Positions 47,663 through 56,657 are shown, counted from the first letter of the stretch. The stretch: DNA of 64,000 bases from an uncultured Bacteroides sp. (GCF_963676325.1 NZ_OY781099.1:2914001-2978000), one strand, 5' to 3'. Translations and numbers: made by a program. The notes: a model not told the origin generated them from the sequence alone.

Positions 47663-47702
47663 TAGTGGTAGATAAATAGTTAAACTTTTTTATCTACCAC
47701 TA
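47663..47702. repeat. 40-nt hairpin, copy B
   Basis: Arms TAGTGGTAGATAAA (47663-47676) and complement (47689-47702), loop again with AGTTAAAC. Against copy A, two arm positions differ and both are compensated in the opposite arm, so pairing is kept. Confidence 0.87.
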
Positions 47703-47841
47703 AAATAAAGCACTCATAATCAAACAATAACATCCAAATTAGTAGCAGGTGGAAGATGTTTTTTGTTTTTTTGATTTCTATATGCCTTTTGCAGCATGGG
47801 TTGTTTCTCATTACAACCAAGCGATTAAATAAAAACTACAA

Positions 47842-50691
47842 TTATTTTACTATAAAATGATATTTCCCCGATTCAACATTATAAACTACTTTATCATTTA
47901 TCTTTTCTAAGCAAGTTATTCCTTTGGATTGACTTGCAGCCACATTACTTTCCTGTACAGATGATTCAGAAGTAGCAGGAATATAGACCTTAGCGGTGGC
48001 ATTAACAGGAACAGATATCTCCAGATTTATTTTTCCATCCTTCTTATACCAATATACACTAATCAATCCACTTACAGAATTAAATGAACCTTTTGCCCAT
48101 TCCATATCAGGAACAATAGCTGGATTAATAATGACGTTTTTAAATCCAGGGTTCATTTCGTCATTAGCTATACCCAACAAATCATGAAAGAACCATTCAT
48201 TGATTTGTCCTAGCATAAAGTGATTCTGAGAGCCAAATCCTCCTTCTAAACCACAATTCCACTTTTCGGCCAGTGAAGTAGCTCCCATCTTCAACTGATA
48301 ACCATATCCCGGCTTTTCTGATTGATTATTCATTTTATAAATCAATTCAGACTGTCCATTATCCGCCAAAGCACGCAATAAGTATTGATATCCCACATCA
48401 CCAGAAGTCTGGGAATTTCCTTTATCGTGAATATCGGTAACGATGGCATCCAATGTACGCTTCTTATTTTGTGGTTCTATAATTCCCAAAGCAATAGGCA
48501 TTGCGTTTGATGTTTGAGAATTATAGCAATAAGTCCCCGTCTCCGAATGATAAAATTTCTCATTAAAAGATTTCCGAATCTCTTCAGCCTTTAATTTAAA
48601 GATTTGCTCATCTCCTTCTCTATGCAATAATGCAGCAATTTTAGAAAGAATAACGTTATCATAAAAATAGGTGGCAGTAGCGGTAAATTCCGGAGGAGTC
48701 AATTGCCATCCCCATGGTTCTTTAGGTCCCTGATCACACCAGTCTCCTAATCCGGCATATACAATATTATTCTTGGCCAGGGAAGATAAGAAAGAAACAT
48801 ATCTCTTCATTGAATCATAATAGCGTTCAAACAAATATGTATCCCCCGAAAACAAGTATTGTTGCCAAGGTACAATAATTAAAGCACTTCCCCATTCGGG
48901 TGAAATACGCATATTTCCAAGAGGTTCCTTTATCAAATCTGTTGCAGCAAAATATTCCGGAGAAATACATGGAACAAGACCAAAATCCAGTTGGCTGTCA
49001 GACATATCATTGACTACTTTTCTAAAAAATGGAGTCATATCAAAATTATATCTTAAAGCCGGCCCATTTAGTTGTGTTTCTTCCAGCCAACCAAGTTTCT
49101 CACGGGCTGGGCAATCAGTCATCACACTCATCATATTACTACGTTGCGCCCATCTGACCAAAGAATAGATTTTATTGAACAGCTTATTTGATGTTTCAAA
49201 AGTACCTATCGGAGTTGAGCTTGCATGCACAACGACTCCTTCCAGATTAATCACTTCCGGTAAAGTTCCTTTAGAATCAGGGTAAAGTTCCACTTGCAAA
49301 TAACGACCACCTTGATAAAAGAACTGAGGGAACCAACTCTCTTTATCTTTTCCTGCCAAAGTATATTGCCAGTAAGCCGGACGAACCCCATCTTGTGTGA
49401 CAGATCTTCTATCCACCAAACTATCTTTTTGGATTAGTTCAGCCGGATTAATTCTTATATAAGCCCCCTTATTACCTTTCACCTGAATACGGGGCATCAA
49501 AGAAGCATTTTGTCCTAAATCATATAAAAAAATATTTGGCTTAACCTTCGTTACAGAGATAGGTTTAAGAACCTCAATTTCCTTAATCGCCGGGGCACTG
49601 CATGACAAGCCTTTCAATTTACCGCCTGGTCCTTTGCAAATTACAGCACCATACCATTTTTTTATCGGAAGAAGTCGTGCATCAAAGTCCTCTCCTCCAT
49701 ATATATTCGAAAAAATAACTGGGCCTGGAGCAACGCGCCATGTAGCATCGGTTCCTATTTTCTCAATAGAGCCGTCTTCATATTCCAGTTTCAATTGTGC
49801 AATTACTTTCAGAGGACCATAAGAATTCAGGAATTTCACATACCTTTCCACATTATCAGGTTGAATATTATACATTCCATTACTTAAAATAACGGATAAG
49901 GTATTATTTCCTTTTTTCAATTGCTCTGTCACATCATAGGTATCATACAACACTGTTTTGTTATAGTTTGTCCATCCTGGAGCCAGTTTGTAATCACCTG
50001 TTTTCTTTCCATTGATTGTCAGTTCATACTGACCAAGACCACTAATATGAATGATAGCGCTTTTTAATTTTGATTTAACGTTCACATCCTTTTCAGCAAC
50101 CAAAGAAGAATAATTCAACGTATCACCATCTGCCGAAATTGCTAATGACTTAGGAAAGTCACGTTTCCTTCCAATATCCTGTCTTGGGTTTTGTGGAACC
50201 ATTGCATATTTCTCAGCTCCTGCAGCGGTTATCCATTCTGCATTCCATTTATCTCCATTAAGCAAACCCATAATCCAATAAGAGGGAGAACTCAACAATG
50301 AAGGCACATCATCCTCATTCCACACTTTTACATTCCACCAATATTTATTTCCGTCAGTAAAATGTAGATTTTTTAAGGTATGTCGCATTTGATTCGAAAT
50401 GATTTTTTCTGAAAGAAAAACATCTCCTATTCCCCTTTTTGCTTTTTCAAAAGAGGAGGAAACTATAATCTGGTAAGCTGTTTGCTTACTTCCTCTACGA
50501 GTGTTATCTATTTCGGTAAGTTTCCACGAGAGCATGGGTTGCTCTACATCAATTCCTTTAGGATTATTAAGATATTCACACTGCATTTCTGTCACAGAAA
50601 TTGATGAATGTTTGCTTTTCTGTATACCTGCCTGCATTATAAACGGATTAATAACAAGTATGAGGCCAATAAATATTTGCTTTAATTTCAT
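47842..50691 (-). CDS. GH78 alpha-L-rhamnosidase
   Basis: A 949-residue secreted enzyme with a signal peptide through about residue 22. An Ig-like domain (QPMLSWKL), two jelly rolls (LNGDKWNAEWI, LTINGKKTGDYKLAPGWTNY) and the (alpha/alpha)6 barrel follow. The barrel has MTDCPAREKLGWLEETQ near residue 525 and GDWCDQGP near residue 650, both GH78 signatures around the general acid. GH78 removes terminal alpha-L-rhamnose with inversion, as found on pectin side chains, arabinogalactan and flavonoid glycosides. Co-regulation with the LacZ-like GH2 is suggested by their common upstream block. Confidence 0.92.
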   Translation of the reverse strand: MKLKQIFIGLILVINPFIMQAGIQKSKHSSISVTEMQCEYLNNPKGIDVEQPMLSWKLTEIDNTRRGSKQTAYQIIVSSSFEKAKRGIGDVFLSEKIISNQMRHTLKNLHFTDGNKYWWNVKVWNEDDVPSLLSSPSYWIMGLLNGDKWNAEWITAAGAEKYAMVPQNPRQDIGRKRDFPKSLAISADGDTLNYSSLVAEKDVNVKSKLKSAIIHISGLGQYELTINGKKTGDYKLAPGWTNYNKTVLYDTYDVTEQLKKGNNTLSVILSNGMYNIQPDNVERYVKFLNSYGPLKVIAQLKLEYEDGSIEKIGTDATWRVAPGPVIFSNIYGGEDFDARLLPIKKWYGAVICKGPGGKLKGLSCSAPAIKEIEVLKPISVTKVKPNIFLYDLGQNASLMPRIQVKGNKGAYIRINPAELIQKDSLVDRRSVTQDGVRPAYWQYTLAGKDKESWFPQFFYQGGRYLQVELYPDSKGTLPEVINLEGVVVHASSTPIGTFETSNKLFNKIYSLVRWAQRSNMMSVMTDCPAREKLGWLEETQLNGPALRYNFDMTPFFRKVVNDMSDSQLDFGLVPCISPEYFAATDLIKEPLGNMRISPEWGSALIIVPWQQYLFSGDTYLFERYYDSMKRYVSFLSSLAKNNIVYAGLGDWCDQGPKEPWGWQLTPPEFTATATYFYDNVILSKIAALLHREGDEQIFKLKAEEIRKSFNEKFYHSETGTYCYNSQTSNAMPIALGIIEPQNKKRTLDAIVTDIHDKGNSQTSGDVGYQYLLRALADNGQSELIYKMNNQSEKPGYGYQLKMGATSLAEKWNCGLEGGFGSQNHFMLGQINEWFFHDLLGIANDEMNPGFKNVIINPAIVPDMEWAKGSFNSVSGLISVYWYKKDGKINLEISVPVNATAKVYIPATSESSVQESNVAASQSKGITCLEKINDKVVYNVESGKYHFIVK

Positions 50692-50824
50692 CGTAATATT
50701 TTTAAGGTTTCATTTTTATTAGACTATATATCAAATACGAACATCAGTAACTTTTTGCTCAAACCATTTCTAAAACAGACTTTAAGCACAGTAAGGTAAT
50801 TGACTACAAAGTCTTATATATCGT

Positions 50825-50982
50825 GCTGTAAAACTAGATATTCCCTTTCAAACAGAACTAGATAATAAGATCAATTTGGTATAAATAACAGTATTGCAAC
50901 AAGAAAATAATTTATTATTGTATTATTTTGGTCCCAAAATTAGCAAATATTCAGCAAAGAATAAGCAAAATATAACTTTTAG
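50825..50982. repeat. 157-bp repeat, copy 2, upstream of GH78
   Basis: Second copy of the block at 47058-47214, with TTTTGGTCCCAAAA in place of the near-palindrome. It lies 133 bp before the GH78 ATG and ends 15 bp from the stop codon of a truncated gene. Confidence 0.9.
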
Positions 50983-50996
50983 TTTCTTCTTTACCC

Positions 50997-51128
50997 TTAA
51001 AGTAGCGCACGCGGATGTTCCTGATCTAAAGAGTTAGGAATCTGAATTTTATGAGCAATTAACTGCAATGAGAAAAGAAGGCTAACCAGCAATATTATCC
51101 GTTTCATTCTTCTTAGTAATTTATTCAT
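50997..51128 (-). pseudogene. Truncated start of a secreted protein (heparinase II/III-like N-terminus?)
   Basis: A 43-codon frame from ATG 51128 encodes a good signal peptide (MKRIILLVSLLFSLQLIA) and about 18 further residues ending DQEHPRALL, then stop. HPRLL-type motifs follow the signal peptide in many heparinase II/III-like and related lyases. I infer that a lyase gene was cut here, close to the boundary of the 157-bp repeat. It could instead be a genuine small exported peptide. Confidence 0.4.
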
Positions 51129-51177
51129 GTGAAATGAATACGAATAAACTAATTGATTCACTCAATGACTTAAAATT

Positions 51178-51254
51178 ATTGGAGTATTATTTTATATTAT
51201 TGGCCAATGATTTCCAATTTATTGGTGAATGGTTTTTATTTATTGGCGAATAAT
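51178..51254. repeat. Four ATTGG units at 21-22-bp spacing upstream of guaA
   Basis: ATTGG begins at 51178, 51199, 51221 and 51242. The last two units read ATTGGTGAATGG and ATTGGCGAATAATG. The array ends directly before the guaA -7 box, where a bound protein would affect transcription. Related to the array at 38675-38740. Confidence 0.7.
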
Positions 51255-51257
51255 GTG

Positions 51258-51265
51258 TATTTTTG
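51258..51265 (+). promoter_or_regulatory. -7 box of guaA
   Basis: TATTTTTG matches TAnnTTTG, 33 bp before the ATG. The -33 position has no TTTG and is occupied by the ATTGG array. Confidence 0.55.
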
Positions 51266-51298
51266 CACGCATAACATTCCAAACATATACATTACATC

Positions 51299-52822
51299 AT
51301 GCAAGAAAAGATTATTATTCTTGATTTCGGATCACAAACCACCCAGCTTATCGGCCGAAGGGTGCGTGAATTGGATACGTATTGCGAGATTCTGCCCTAC
51401 AACAAATTCCCTAAAAACGATGAGTCGGTAAAGGGAGTTATTCTATCCGGAAGCCCTTTCTCAGTATATGATGAAGCGGCTTTTAAAATCGAGTTAAGCG
51501 AAATTCGTGGAAAATATCCTATTCTGGGTATCTGCTATGGTGCGCAGTTTATAGCATACACTAATGGCGGTAAGGTTGAACCAGCTGCCACACGTGAATA
51601 TGGACGTGCCAACCTTGGAACTTTCTGCAAAGACAACGTTTTGTTTAAAGGAGTAGAAAAGAATTCACAGGTATGGATGAGCCACGGCGACACTATTACT
51701 TCCATTCCTGATAACTTTAAAACAATCGCTTCTACAAACGAGGTAGCTATTGCTGCTTATCAGGTAGAAAACGAACAAATATGGGGTGTACAGTTCCACC
51801 CTGAAGTATTCCACACTGTTGATGGAACACAGATTCTTCGCAACTTCGTAGTAGATGTTTGCGGATGCAAGCAAGACTGGAGTCCGGCTTCATTTATTGA
51901 AAGCACAGTTGCTCAATTGAAAGAGCAATTAGGCGATGATAAAGTAGTTCTTGGTCTTTCAGGTGGTGTAGATTCATCAGTTGCTGCCGTACTGCTTAAC
52001 AAAGCAATTGGTAAGAACCTGACTTGTATCTTTGTAGATCACGGAATGCTTCGTAAAAACGAATTCGAGAATGTAATGACCGATTACGAACACTTAGGTC
52101 TTAACGTGATTGGTGTAAATGCAAAAGATAAATTCTTCAGCGAACTGGCTGGCGTAACAGATCCTGAACGCAAGCGTAAGATTATTGGTAAAGGTTTCAT
52201 TGATGTATTCGACGAAGAAGCCCGCAAACTGAAAGATGTGAAATGGCTGGCACAAGGTACTATCTACCCAGACTGTATCGAGTCACTTTCCATCACCGGA
52301 ACAGTAATCAAGAGCCACCACAACGTAGGTGGTCTTCCAGAAGAAATGAACCTGAAACTTTGCGAACCTCTACGCCTATTGTTCAAAGACGAAGTACGTC
52401 GTGTAGGTCGTAAGTTGGGTATGATGGAACATCTTATTACCCGTCATCCTTTCCCAGGTCCAGGTTTAGCCGTTCGTATCCTTGGCGATATTACTCCGGA
52501 TAAAGTACGTGTACTTCAGGAAGCAGATGATATCTTCATCAGCGGACTACGCGAATGGGGACTTTACGATCAGGTATGGCAGGCAGGAGTAATCCTTCTT
52601 CCAGTGCAGTCAGTAGGTGTAATGGGTGATGAAAGAACATACGAGAATGCAGTAGCGCTTCGTGCCGTAACATCAACCGATGCCATGACAGCCGACTGGG
52701 CTCACCTACCCTACGAATTCCTTGGAAAAATATCCAACGAGATCATCAATAAGGTAAAAGGTGTGAACCGTGTTACTTATGATATAAGCTCTAAACCACC
52801 AGCTACTATAGAGTGGGAATAG
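51299..52822 (+). CDS. guaA: GMP synthase (glutamine-hydrolysing)
   Basis: A 507-residue cytoplasmic enzyme making GMP from XMP. The N-terminal class I amidotransferase has Cys79 (GICYGAQ), His167 and Glu169 (QFHPEV). The ATP-pyrophosphatase domain has the P-loop LSGGVDSS at residues 220-227, and the C-terminal dimerisation domain ends KPPATIEWE. Complete and normal length. Single gene with its own terminator. Confidence 0.97.
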   Translation: MQEKIIILDFGSQTTQLIGRRVRELDTYCEILPYNKFPKNDESVKGVILSGSPFSVYDEAAFKIELSEIRGKYPILGICYGAQFIAYTNGGKVEPAATREYGRANLGTFCKDNVLFKGVEKNSQVWMSHGDTITSIPDNFKTIASTNEVAIAAYQVENEQIWGVQFHPEVFHTVDGTQILRNFVVDVCGCKQDWSPASFIESTVAQLKEQLGDDKVVLGLSGGVDSSVAAVLLNKAIGKNLTCIFVDHGMLRKNEFENVMTDYEHLGLNVIGVNAKDKFFSELAGVTDPERKRKIIGKGFIDVFDEEARKLKDVKWLAQGTIYPDCIESLSITGTVIKSHHNVGGLPEEMNLKLCEPLRLLFKDEVRRVGRKLGMMEHLITRHPFPGPGLAVRILGDITPDKVRVLQEADDIFISGLREWGLYDQVWQAGVILLPVQSVGVMGDERTYENAVALRAVTSTDAMTADWAHLPYEFLGKISNEIINKVKGVNRVTYDISSKPPATIEWE

Positions 52823-52861
52823 TATTATTCCTTTAGGGGAATGACTTAATATATTTTGTTT

Positions 52862-52904
52862 AATCGCCAAAACATTTCTGTTGGAATGTTTTGGCGATTT
52901 TTTG
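52862..52904 (+). terminator. Rho-independent terminator of guaA
   Basis: AATCGCCAAAACATT (52862-52876), 8-nt loop, complement (52885-52899), followed by a T-run. It lies 40 bp after the guaA stop. Confidence 0.92.
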
Positions 52905-52989
52905 TTAGACAATAAATTTAGCCATAAAAGGGGTATTTCTAAACACTATCTTATTGGTCATTAAAAGCTAACAATAGAGCAAAATGAGA

Positions 52990-54444
52990 TTAATTCACAA
53001 TTTCCAATTCCAAATATTTCTCATATGCGGCAACTAATATTTTAAAGTAGTTTATTTGGTCAAGCTCTCCAGCTCTATTAGCAAAAGGTGTTATCTTTGA
53101 AATATTAATTTCATAACTATATTCTCTTGTATATTGAAGAGTATATTTAAAATAAAAGTTCAATTCCTCACTACTATAAGACTGTACCTCACTAAATCCT
53201 TTCGAAAAATCAGCAAATAAAAAACAATAAGTTTGAAGCTCATAATCATTTCTTAAAATCATCTTAGTAGACAATCTTAAGCATTTTTCTAAAACAATAT
53301 GAAGCTTATAGGTATCACCGAACATTGATTTTAAAAAATCAAACAATAATACAATTTCTATTTGTGAATTTGAATATAGCCTCTTATCCGAGAATCGAAT
53401 TTTATAACTATCAATCTTACATGGCTTATCGTTGTACTTCAATAGCGCTCTTAAATTTACTAAATTATACCGCACCATTTCTTTTACTATATCCATAAGC
53501 AATCGCCCCAAATAGCTCTCTCCATATCCGAACTTATAAAAACCTTGTAATTCTACAGGATATTGTATATTTTCCAATACCTTCTCCAAAGAATTAGCTA
53601 TGGACTCTCTATTATCAAATTCATAAACCTCACGACTATAAAATTTATCAATATATCCACTAAAGTCAACTTTATCGCCATAGCGAGCATGGTAGATATT
53701 ACGAATATTAGCTATGTCACAGACAAAGACTATCTTATCAATACCGAATTTAAAGTTTCCTTTTTGATAATAATCTGCATGAGCTGCAAAAACATTCAGC
53801 AAACGAAATATATGTTCAGGATCTAATCGGTCTAAATCATCAATAACTAAGACAACTTCTTTTTTAGTATTCGTTTTCAACGAGTCTATTAGCAAAGTTA
53901 TTAACTCAGTAATTGCATTCTCTTCAAAGATTGAACCTTTTTTATCCTTAAAAGTAATAATAGAATCGGTTATTTCTTTCCATTGATCAATACTTACACT
54001 TTTCTTGTATTCATTATATTTTCCTACAATCTTTTCAACAACTTTATATAAGACTTCAAATAAAAGGCCCTCTTTCCCTGTCTTTCCTATAAAAGAAGCC
54101 AAAAGAGCAAAGAGATTATTATTATTCTGTAAGAACATTGGAAGAGCTAATTTATTACTAAACGCCTCCTTCTTGAATGTTACATTTTTGCCCATGAGTT
54201 CAAAGGCTATATCAAATTTTATATATTCAAAAATATCTTCATTCGAGGATACTGCATAATTGACAGGTCGCAATATGACTGCTTCGTAGTCTGAACTTTT
54301 ATTAAAGTATTCATTGATAAAATATGATTTACCAATTCCAAATGCCCCTGAGAAAATTATTCGTTCATTGTCTGGTAAAGAAATAAATTTATCAAAGCGA
54401 TTTTTCTCAGATGTTATATCTATTTTTATTGATTCTGTTGACAT
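52990..54444 (-). CDS. KAP-like P-loop NTPase
   Basis: A 484-residue protein with Walker A SGAFGIGKS (residues 32-40) and Walker B VVLVIDDLDRLDPE near residue 205, the arrangement of KAP/STAND-like NTPases. The KAP membrane insertion is not seen. The C-terminal half is helical, with no domain I recognise. KAP NTPases recur in phage-defence islands, but no nuclease or other effector is adjacent, so that role is only a possibility. It starts 19 bp after the DUF4143 ATPase and is probably co-transcribed. Base composition is very AT-rich compared with guaA. Confidence 0.7.
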   Translation of the reverse strand: MSTESIKIDITSEKNRFDKFISLPDNERIIFSGAFGIGKSYFINEYFNKSSDYEAVILRPVNYAVSSNEDIFEYIKFDIAFELMGKNVTFKKEAFSNKLALPMFLQNNNNLFALLASFIGKTGKEGLLFEVLYKVVEKIVGKYNEYKKSVSIDQWKEITDSIITFKDKKGSIFEENAITELITLLIDSLKTNTKKEVVLVIDDLDRLDPEHIFRLLNVFAAHADYYQKGNFKFGIDKIVFVCDIANIRNIYHARYGDKVDFSGYIDKFYSREVYEFDNRESIANSLEKVLENIQYPVELQGFYKFGYGESYLGRLLMDIVKEMVRYNLVNLRALLKYNDKPCKIDSYKIRFSDKRLYSNSQIEIVLLFDFLKSMFGDTYKLHIVLEKCLRLSTKMILRNDYELQTYCFLFADFSKGFSEVQSYSSEELNFYFKYTLQYTREYSYEINISKITPFANRAGELDQINYFKILVAAYEKYLELEIVN

Positions 54445-54463
54445 AGTAATTTTGATTATTTTA

Positions 54464-55678
54464 TTAAAGCCCCAACGAATTAAGTTTCAAAAAATCAGCA
54501 AGATGTAAATGCTGGATGCCTTCCACATCACTACCTTTATTGAATTCATCAAGACTCACCACATACTTTGGATAGTTATCTTGTATTGCCATCAGATTTC
54601 CAAACTCACGCTCCCGGGTCTTTTCATCTACAAGCAAATATGTAACTTGAACGTATACTTTCTTACCTTGCTTTAGTCCTACAAAGTCTACTTCCTGTGC
54701 ATCATTCTTCCCGACATAAACATCATATTGCAAAGAGCAAAGGTGTAGATAGACAGCATTTTCCAACAATTTATGAATATCTCTTTGAAGATTAAATCCT
54801 TGATGACAGTTACGCAATCCCAGATCTTCGAAGAAATATTTGTCACCTACCTCAAATTTCTTTAATCCGTTTATATCTATTCGCCCTACTTTATTTATTA
54901 AATAAGCATTGGACAGCGCTTTAAGGTAATTTATTACTTGTGTGGTAGAAATATCTATCCTCTGAGATTTTAAATATTTACTGATGTTATTCGCCGAAAA
55001 CAAACTTCCAACATTATCTGCTGTATAAGATGCTAAAGTCTCTAAGAAATCAACATTACGTATACCTTCACGTTTAATTACATCTTTCAACAAAATAGTT
55101 GAATAGACATTGCGAAGATACTCAAACGCCAGTTCATCCGTAAGAGCTAGTCGTGATAAATAGGGCAAACCGCCATAGGTAAGATAAGACATGAGGCTCT
55201 GGTTATTATCCGGCAAATTATGAAAAACAAGAAATTCATTATAATTCAGACTATGAATATGGAATTCTATGTATCTGCCCGACAAATAGGTAGAAAGTTC
55301 ACTTGATAACATTCGGGCATTACTTCCTGTGATAAAAATATCGCAAGCATCCTTTGATTGCAGACTTCTAAGTACATGCTCAAAACCTTCAATATCCTGT
55401 ACTTCATCAATAAAAAGATAATTGTCGGCATGCGGCTTTATCTTATCCTTCAGATATTCAAACAGATCACTATCATTCTGAATTATTCTGAATTCCTCAT
55501 ACTCCATGCTAATATAGATAATATTTGCATCTGGATTACTCTGAATTATATCTTGCTGTATTTGCTGCAAGATGCAACTCTTACCAACGCGACGCTGACC
55601 GGTTAGCACTTTAATAATACCTTTTCCTATAAAAGGTTTTATTCTTTCACTGTATATAGGACGATTAATTATCTTCAT
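54464..55678 (-). CDS. ATP-binding protein of the AAA_14/DUF4143 family
   Basis: A 404-residue cytoplasmic protein. The N-terminal AAA domain has Walker A TGQRRVGKS (26-34), Walker B NYLFIDEVQDI and ITGSNARML. The C-terminal DUF4143 part includes KFEVGDKYFFEDLGLRN and the PD-(D/E)XK-like end VDFVGLKQGKKVYVQVTY. The family is abundant in Bacteroidetes and archaea, often in multiple copies, and has no settled function. Three copies of an inverted repeat sit immediately before the ATG, suggesting autoregulation. Confidence 0.83.
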   Translation of the reverse strand: MKIINRPIYSERIKPFIGKGIIKVLTGQRRVGKSCILQQIQQDIIQSNPDANIIYISMEYEEFRIIQNDSDLFEYLKDKIKPHADNYLFIDEVQDIEGFEHVLRSLQSKDACDIFITGSNARMLSSELSTYLSGRYIEFHIHSLNYNEFLVFHNLPDNNQSLMSYLTYGGLPYLSRLALTDELAFEYLRNVYSTILLKDVIKREGIRNVDFLETLASYTADNVGSLFSANNISKYLKSQRIDISTTQVINYLKALSNAYLINKVGRIDINGLKKFEVGDKYFFEDLGLRNCHQGFNLQRDIHKLLENAVYLHLCSLQYDVYVGKNDAQEVDFVGLKQGKKVYVQVTYLLVDEKTREREFGNLMAIQDNYPKYVVSLDEFNKGSDVEGIQHLHLADFLKLNSLGL

Positions 55679-55680
55679 AT

Positions 55681-55782
55681 TTTATAAGTTATGATTGATA
55701 AACGATGTAAATATACTATTTTTATTAATCATAACTTATAAAATACACATAAATAATCCGTTTATCAATCATAACTTATAAA
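55681..55782. repeat. Three-copy inverted repeat upstream of the DUF4143 gene
   Basis: Copies at 55681-55704 (forward), 55721-55742 and 55759-55782 (both inverted) have the core TTATAAGTTATGATT. The first and third are perfect 24-bp inverted repeats; the middle copy is shorter and has one mismatch. The first copy ends 3 bp from the start codon, so it can bind a repressor or pair in the mRNA to hide the ribosome site. The remaining 55783-56103 shows nothing I can support. Confidence 0.88.
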
Positions 55783-56103
55783 AAGAATCATCACCAAGAC
55801 CCAATCAATAATCACAAAGTCAGCAATTAGACATATTATTATAGTACTTTTTTTTTCAAAATAAGACAATTCATCTATCTCTAATTGAAATATAAAATGA
55901 CAACCTTCAAACATCTAATATAAAAATAAAGTTCTATCGGGAATAAAAAACAGAAAAAGTAATATAATTACAGATAAAATATGTATACTTGCACATCAAA
56001 ATAGATAATATTAAGATATAGACTTATTCTATTCTCTTTCTGGAAGATATCAACAACAATTGATATAGCATTCTTAATAAACTAATTTTTAAAGATTTTG
56101 AAT

Positions 56104-56511
56104 ATGAAAAACTATTTATTTTTATTAGCCTTACTTCTTTTATCCAGCTGCGGTGAAAAAGAAAACAAAGACATTCAAGCACGTTTAGTAAAGCAGCCCG
56201 ACAATTCATCTTTCATGCTAGACACAATCAACACGAGCAAATGGGATAGTGTTTATATCATGCACCCGTATCAGTATTCGAATATTGAGAAATGCCTTCC
56301 TTATCTGTCAGATAAGCTTAAAAAGAAGTTTAAAGAAGCGGCCAAGTTTGATGCCTTTTGCACTTTGATATTTGTAAGGGATCAAAAAGTAGTTGACTAT
56401 AGCTACATAAAAAGAGATGCAGCCGACTTCTCCAGCCTGAATGTAAGCTTGGGTTATTCTTCAAAACAAAACTATCAAATTGTGGCTTACAGAAAAATAC
56501 GTACTATATAA
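56104..56511 (+). CDS. Small lipoprotein of unknown function
   Basis: A 135-residue protein starting at ATG 56104 (a TTG six bases earlier is less likely). The signal is MKNYLFLLALLLLSSC with lipobox LSSC, followed by GEKENKD, so it is lipid-anchored. The mature part has no domain I recognise. It contains YSNIEKCLPYLSDKLKKKFKEAAKF, in outline an amphipathic helical stretch. Single gene with a terminator. Confidence 0.7.
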   Translation: MKNYLFLLALLLLSSCGEKENKDIQARLVKQPDNSSFMLDTINTSKWDSVYIMHPYQYSNIEKCLPYLSDKLKKKFKEAAKFDAFCTLIFVRDQKVVDYSYIKRDAADFSSLNVSLGYSSKQNYQIVAYRKIRTI

Positions 56512-56543
56512 GATATTATTCCATTTGCTTATTTATAAAATAC

Positions 56544-56575
56544 AAATCGCCGCAAGTAATAACCTGCGGCGATTT
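56544..56575. terminator. Terminator between the lipoprotein and the BACON-protein gene
   Basis: AAATCGCCGCA (56544-56554), 10-nt loop, complement (56565-56575), then T7 on the plus strand. It ends the lipoprotein transcript and may also serve the converging operon. Confidence 0.88.
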
Positions 56576-56657
56576 TTTTATTCCTTATTGCCAGAGAATC
56601 ATTAATTGTATTCCCTGGCAATTCTTTCCTTAAACTGAAAATTAGTTTATTGAGTTC

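Larger units (their letters stand above)
47275..47762. repeat. Composite repeat element between GH2 and GH78
   Basis: The ends (47275-47299 and 47739-47762) are inverted copies of TTAGTAGCAGRTGG plus AGATGTTT. Inside are two 40-nt hairpins (47335-47374 and 47663-47702), extra half-sites at 47382 and 47643, and the TGTACA array at 47480-47551. No frame inside looks coding. The whole is about 490 bp, the size of a MITE-like element, but target-site duplications are not evident. Confidence 0.7.

Noticed and set aside
52990..55678. Complete known phage-defence system
   Set aside because: No nuclease, restriction, reverse-transcriptase or toxin partner is recognisable near the two NTPases; kept only as a possibility.
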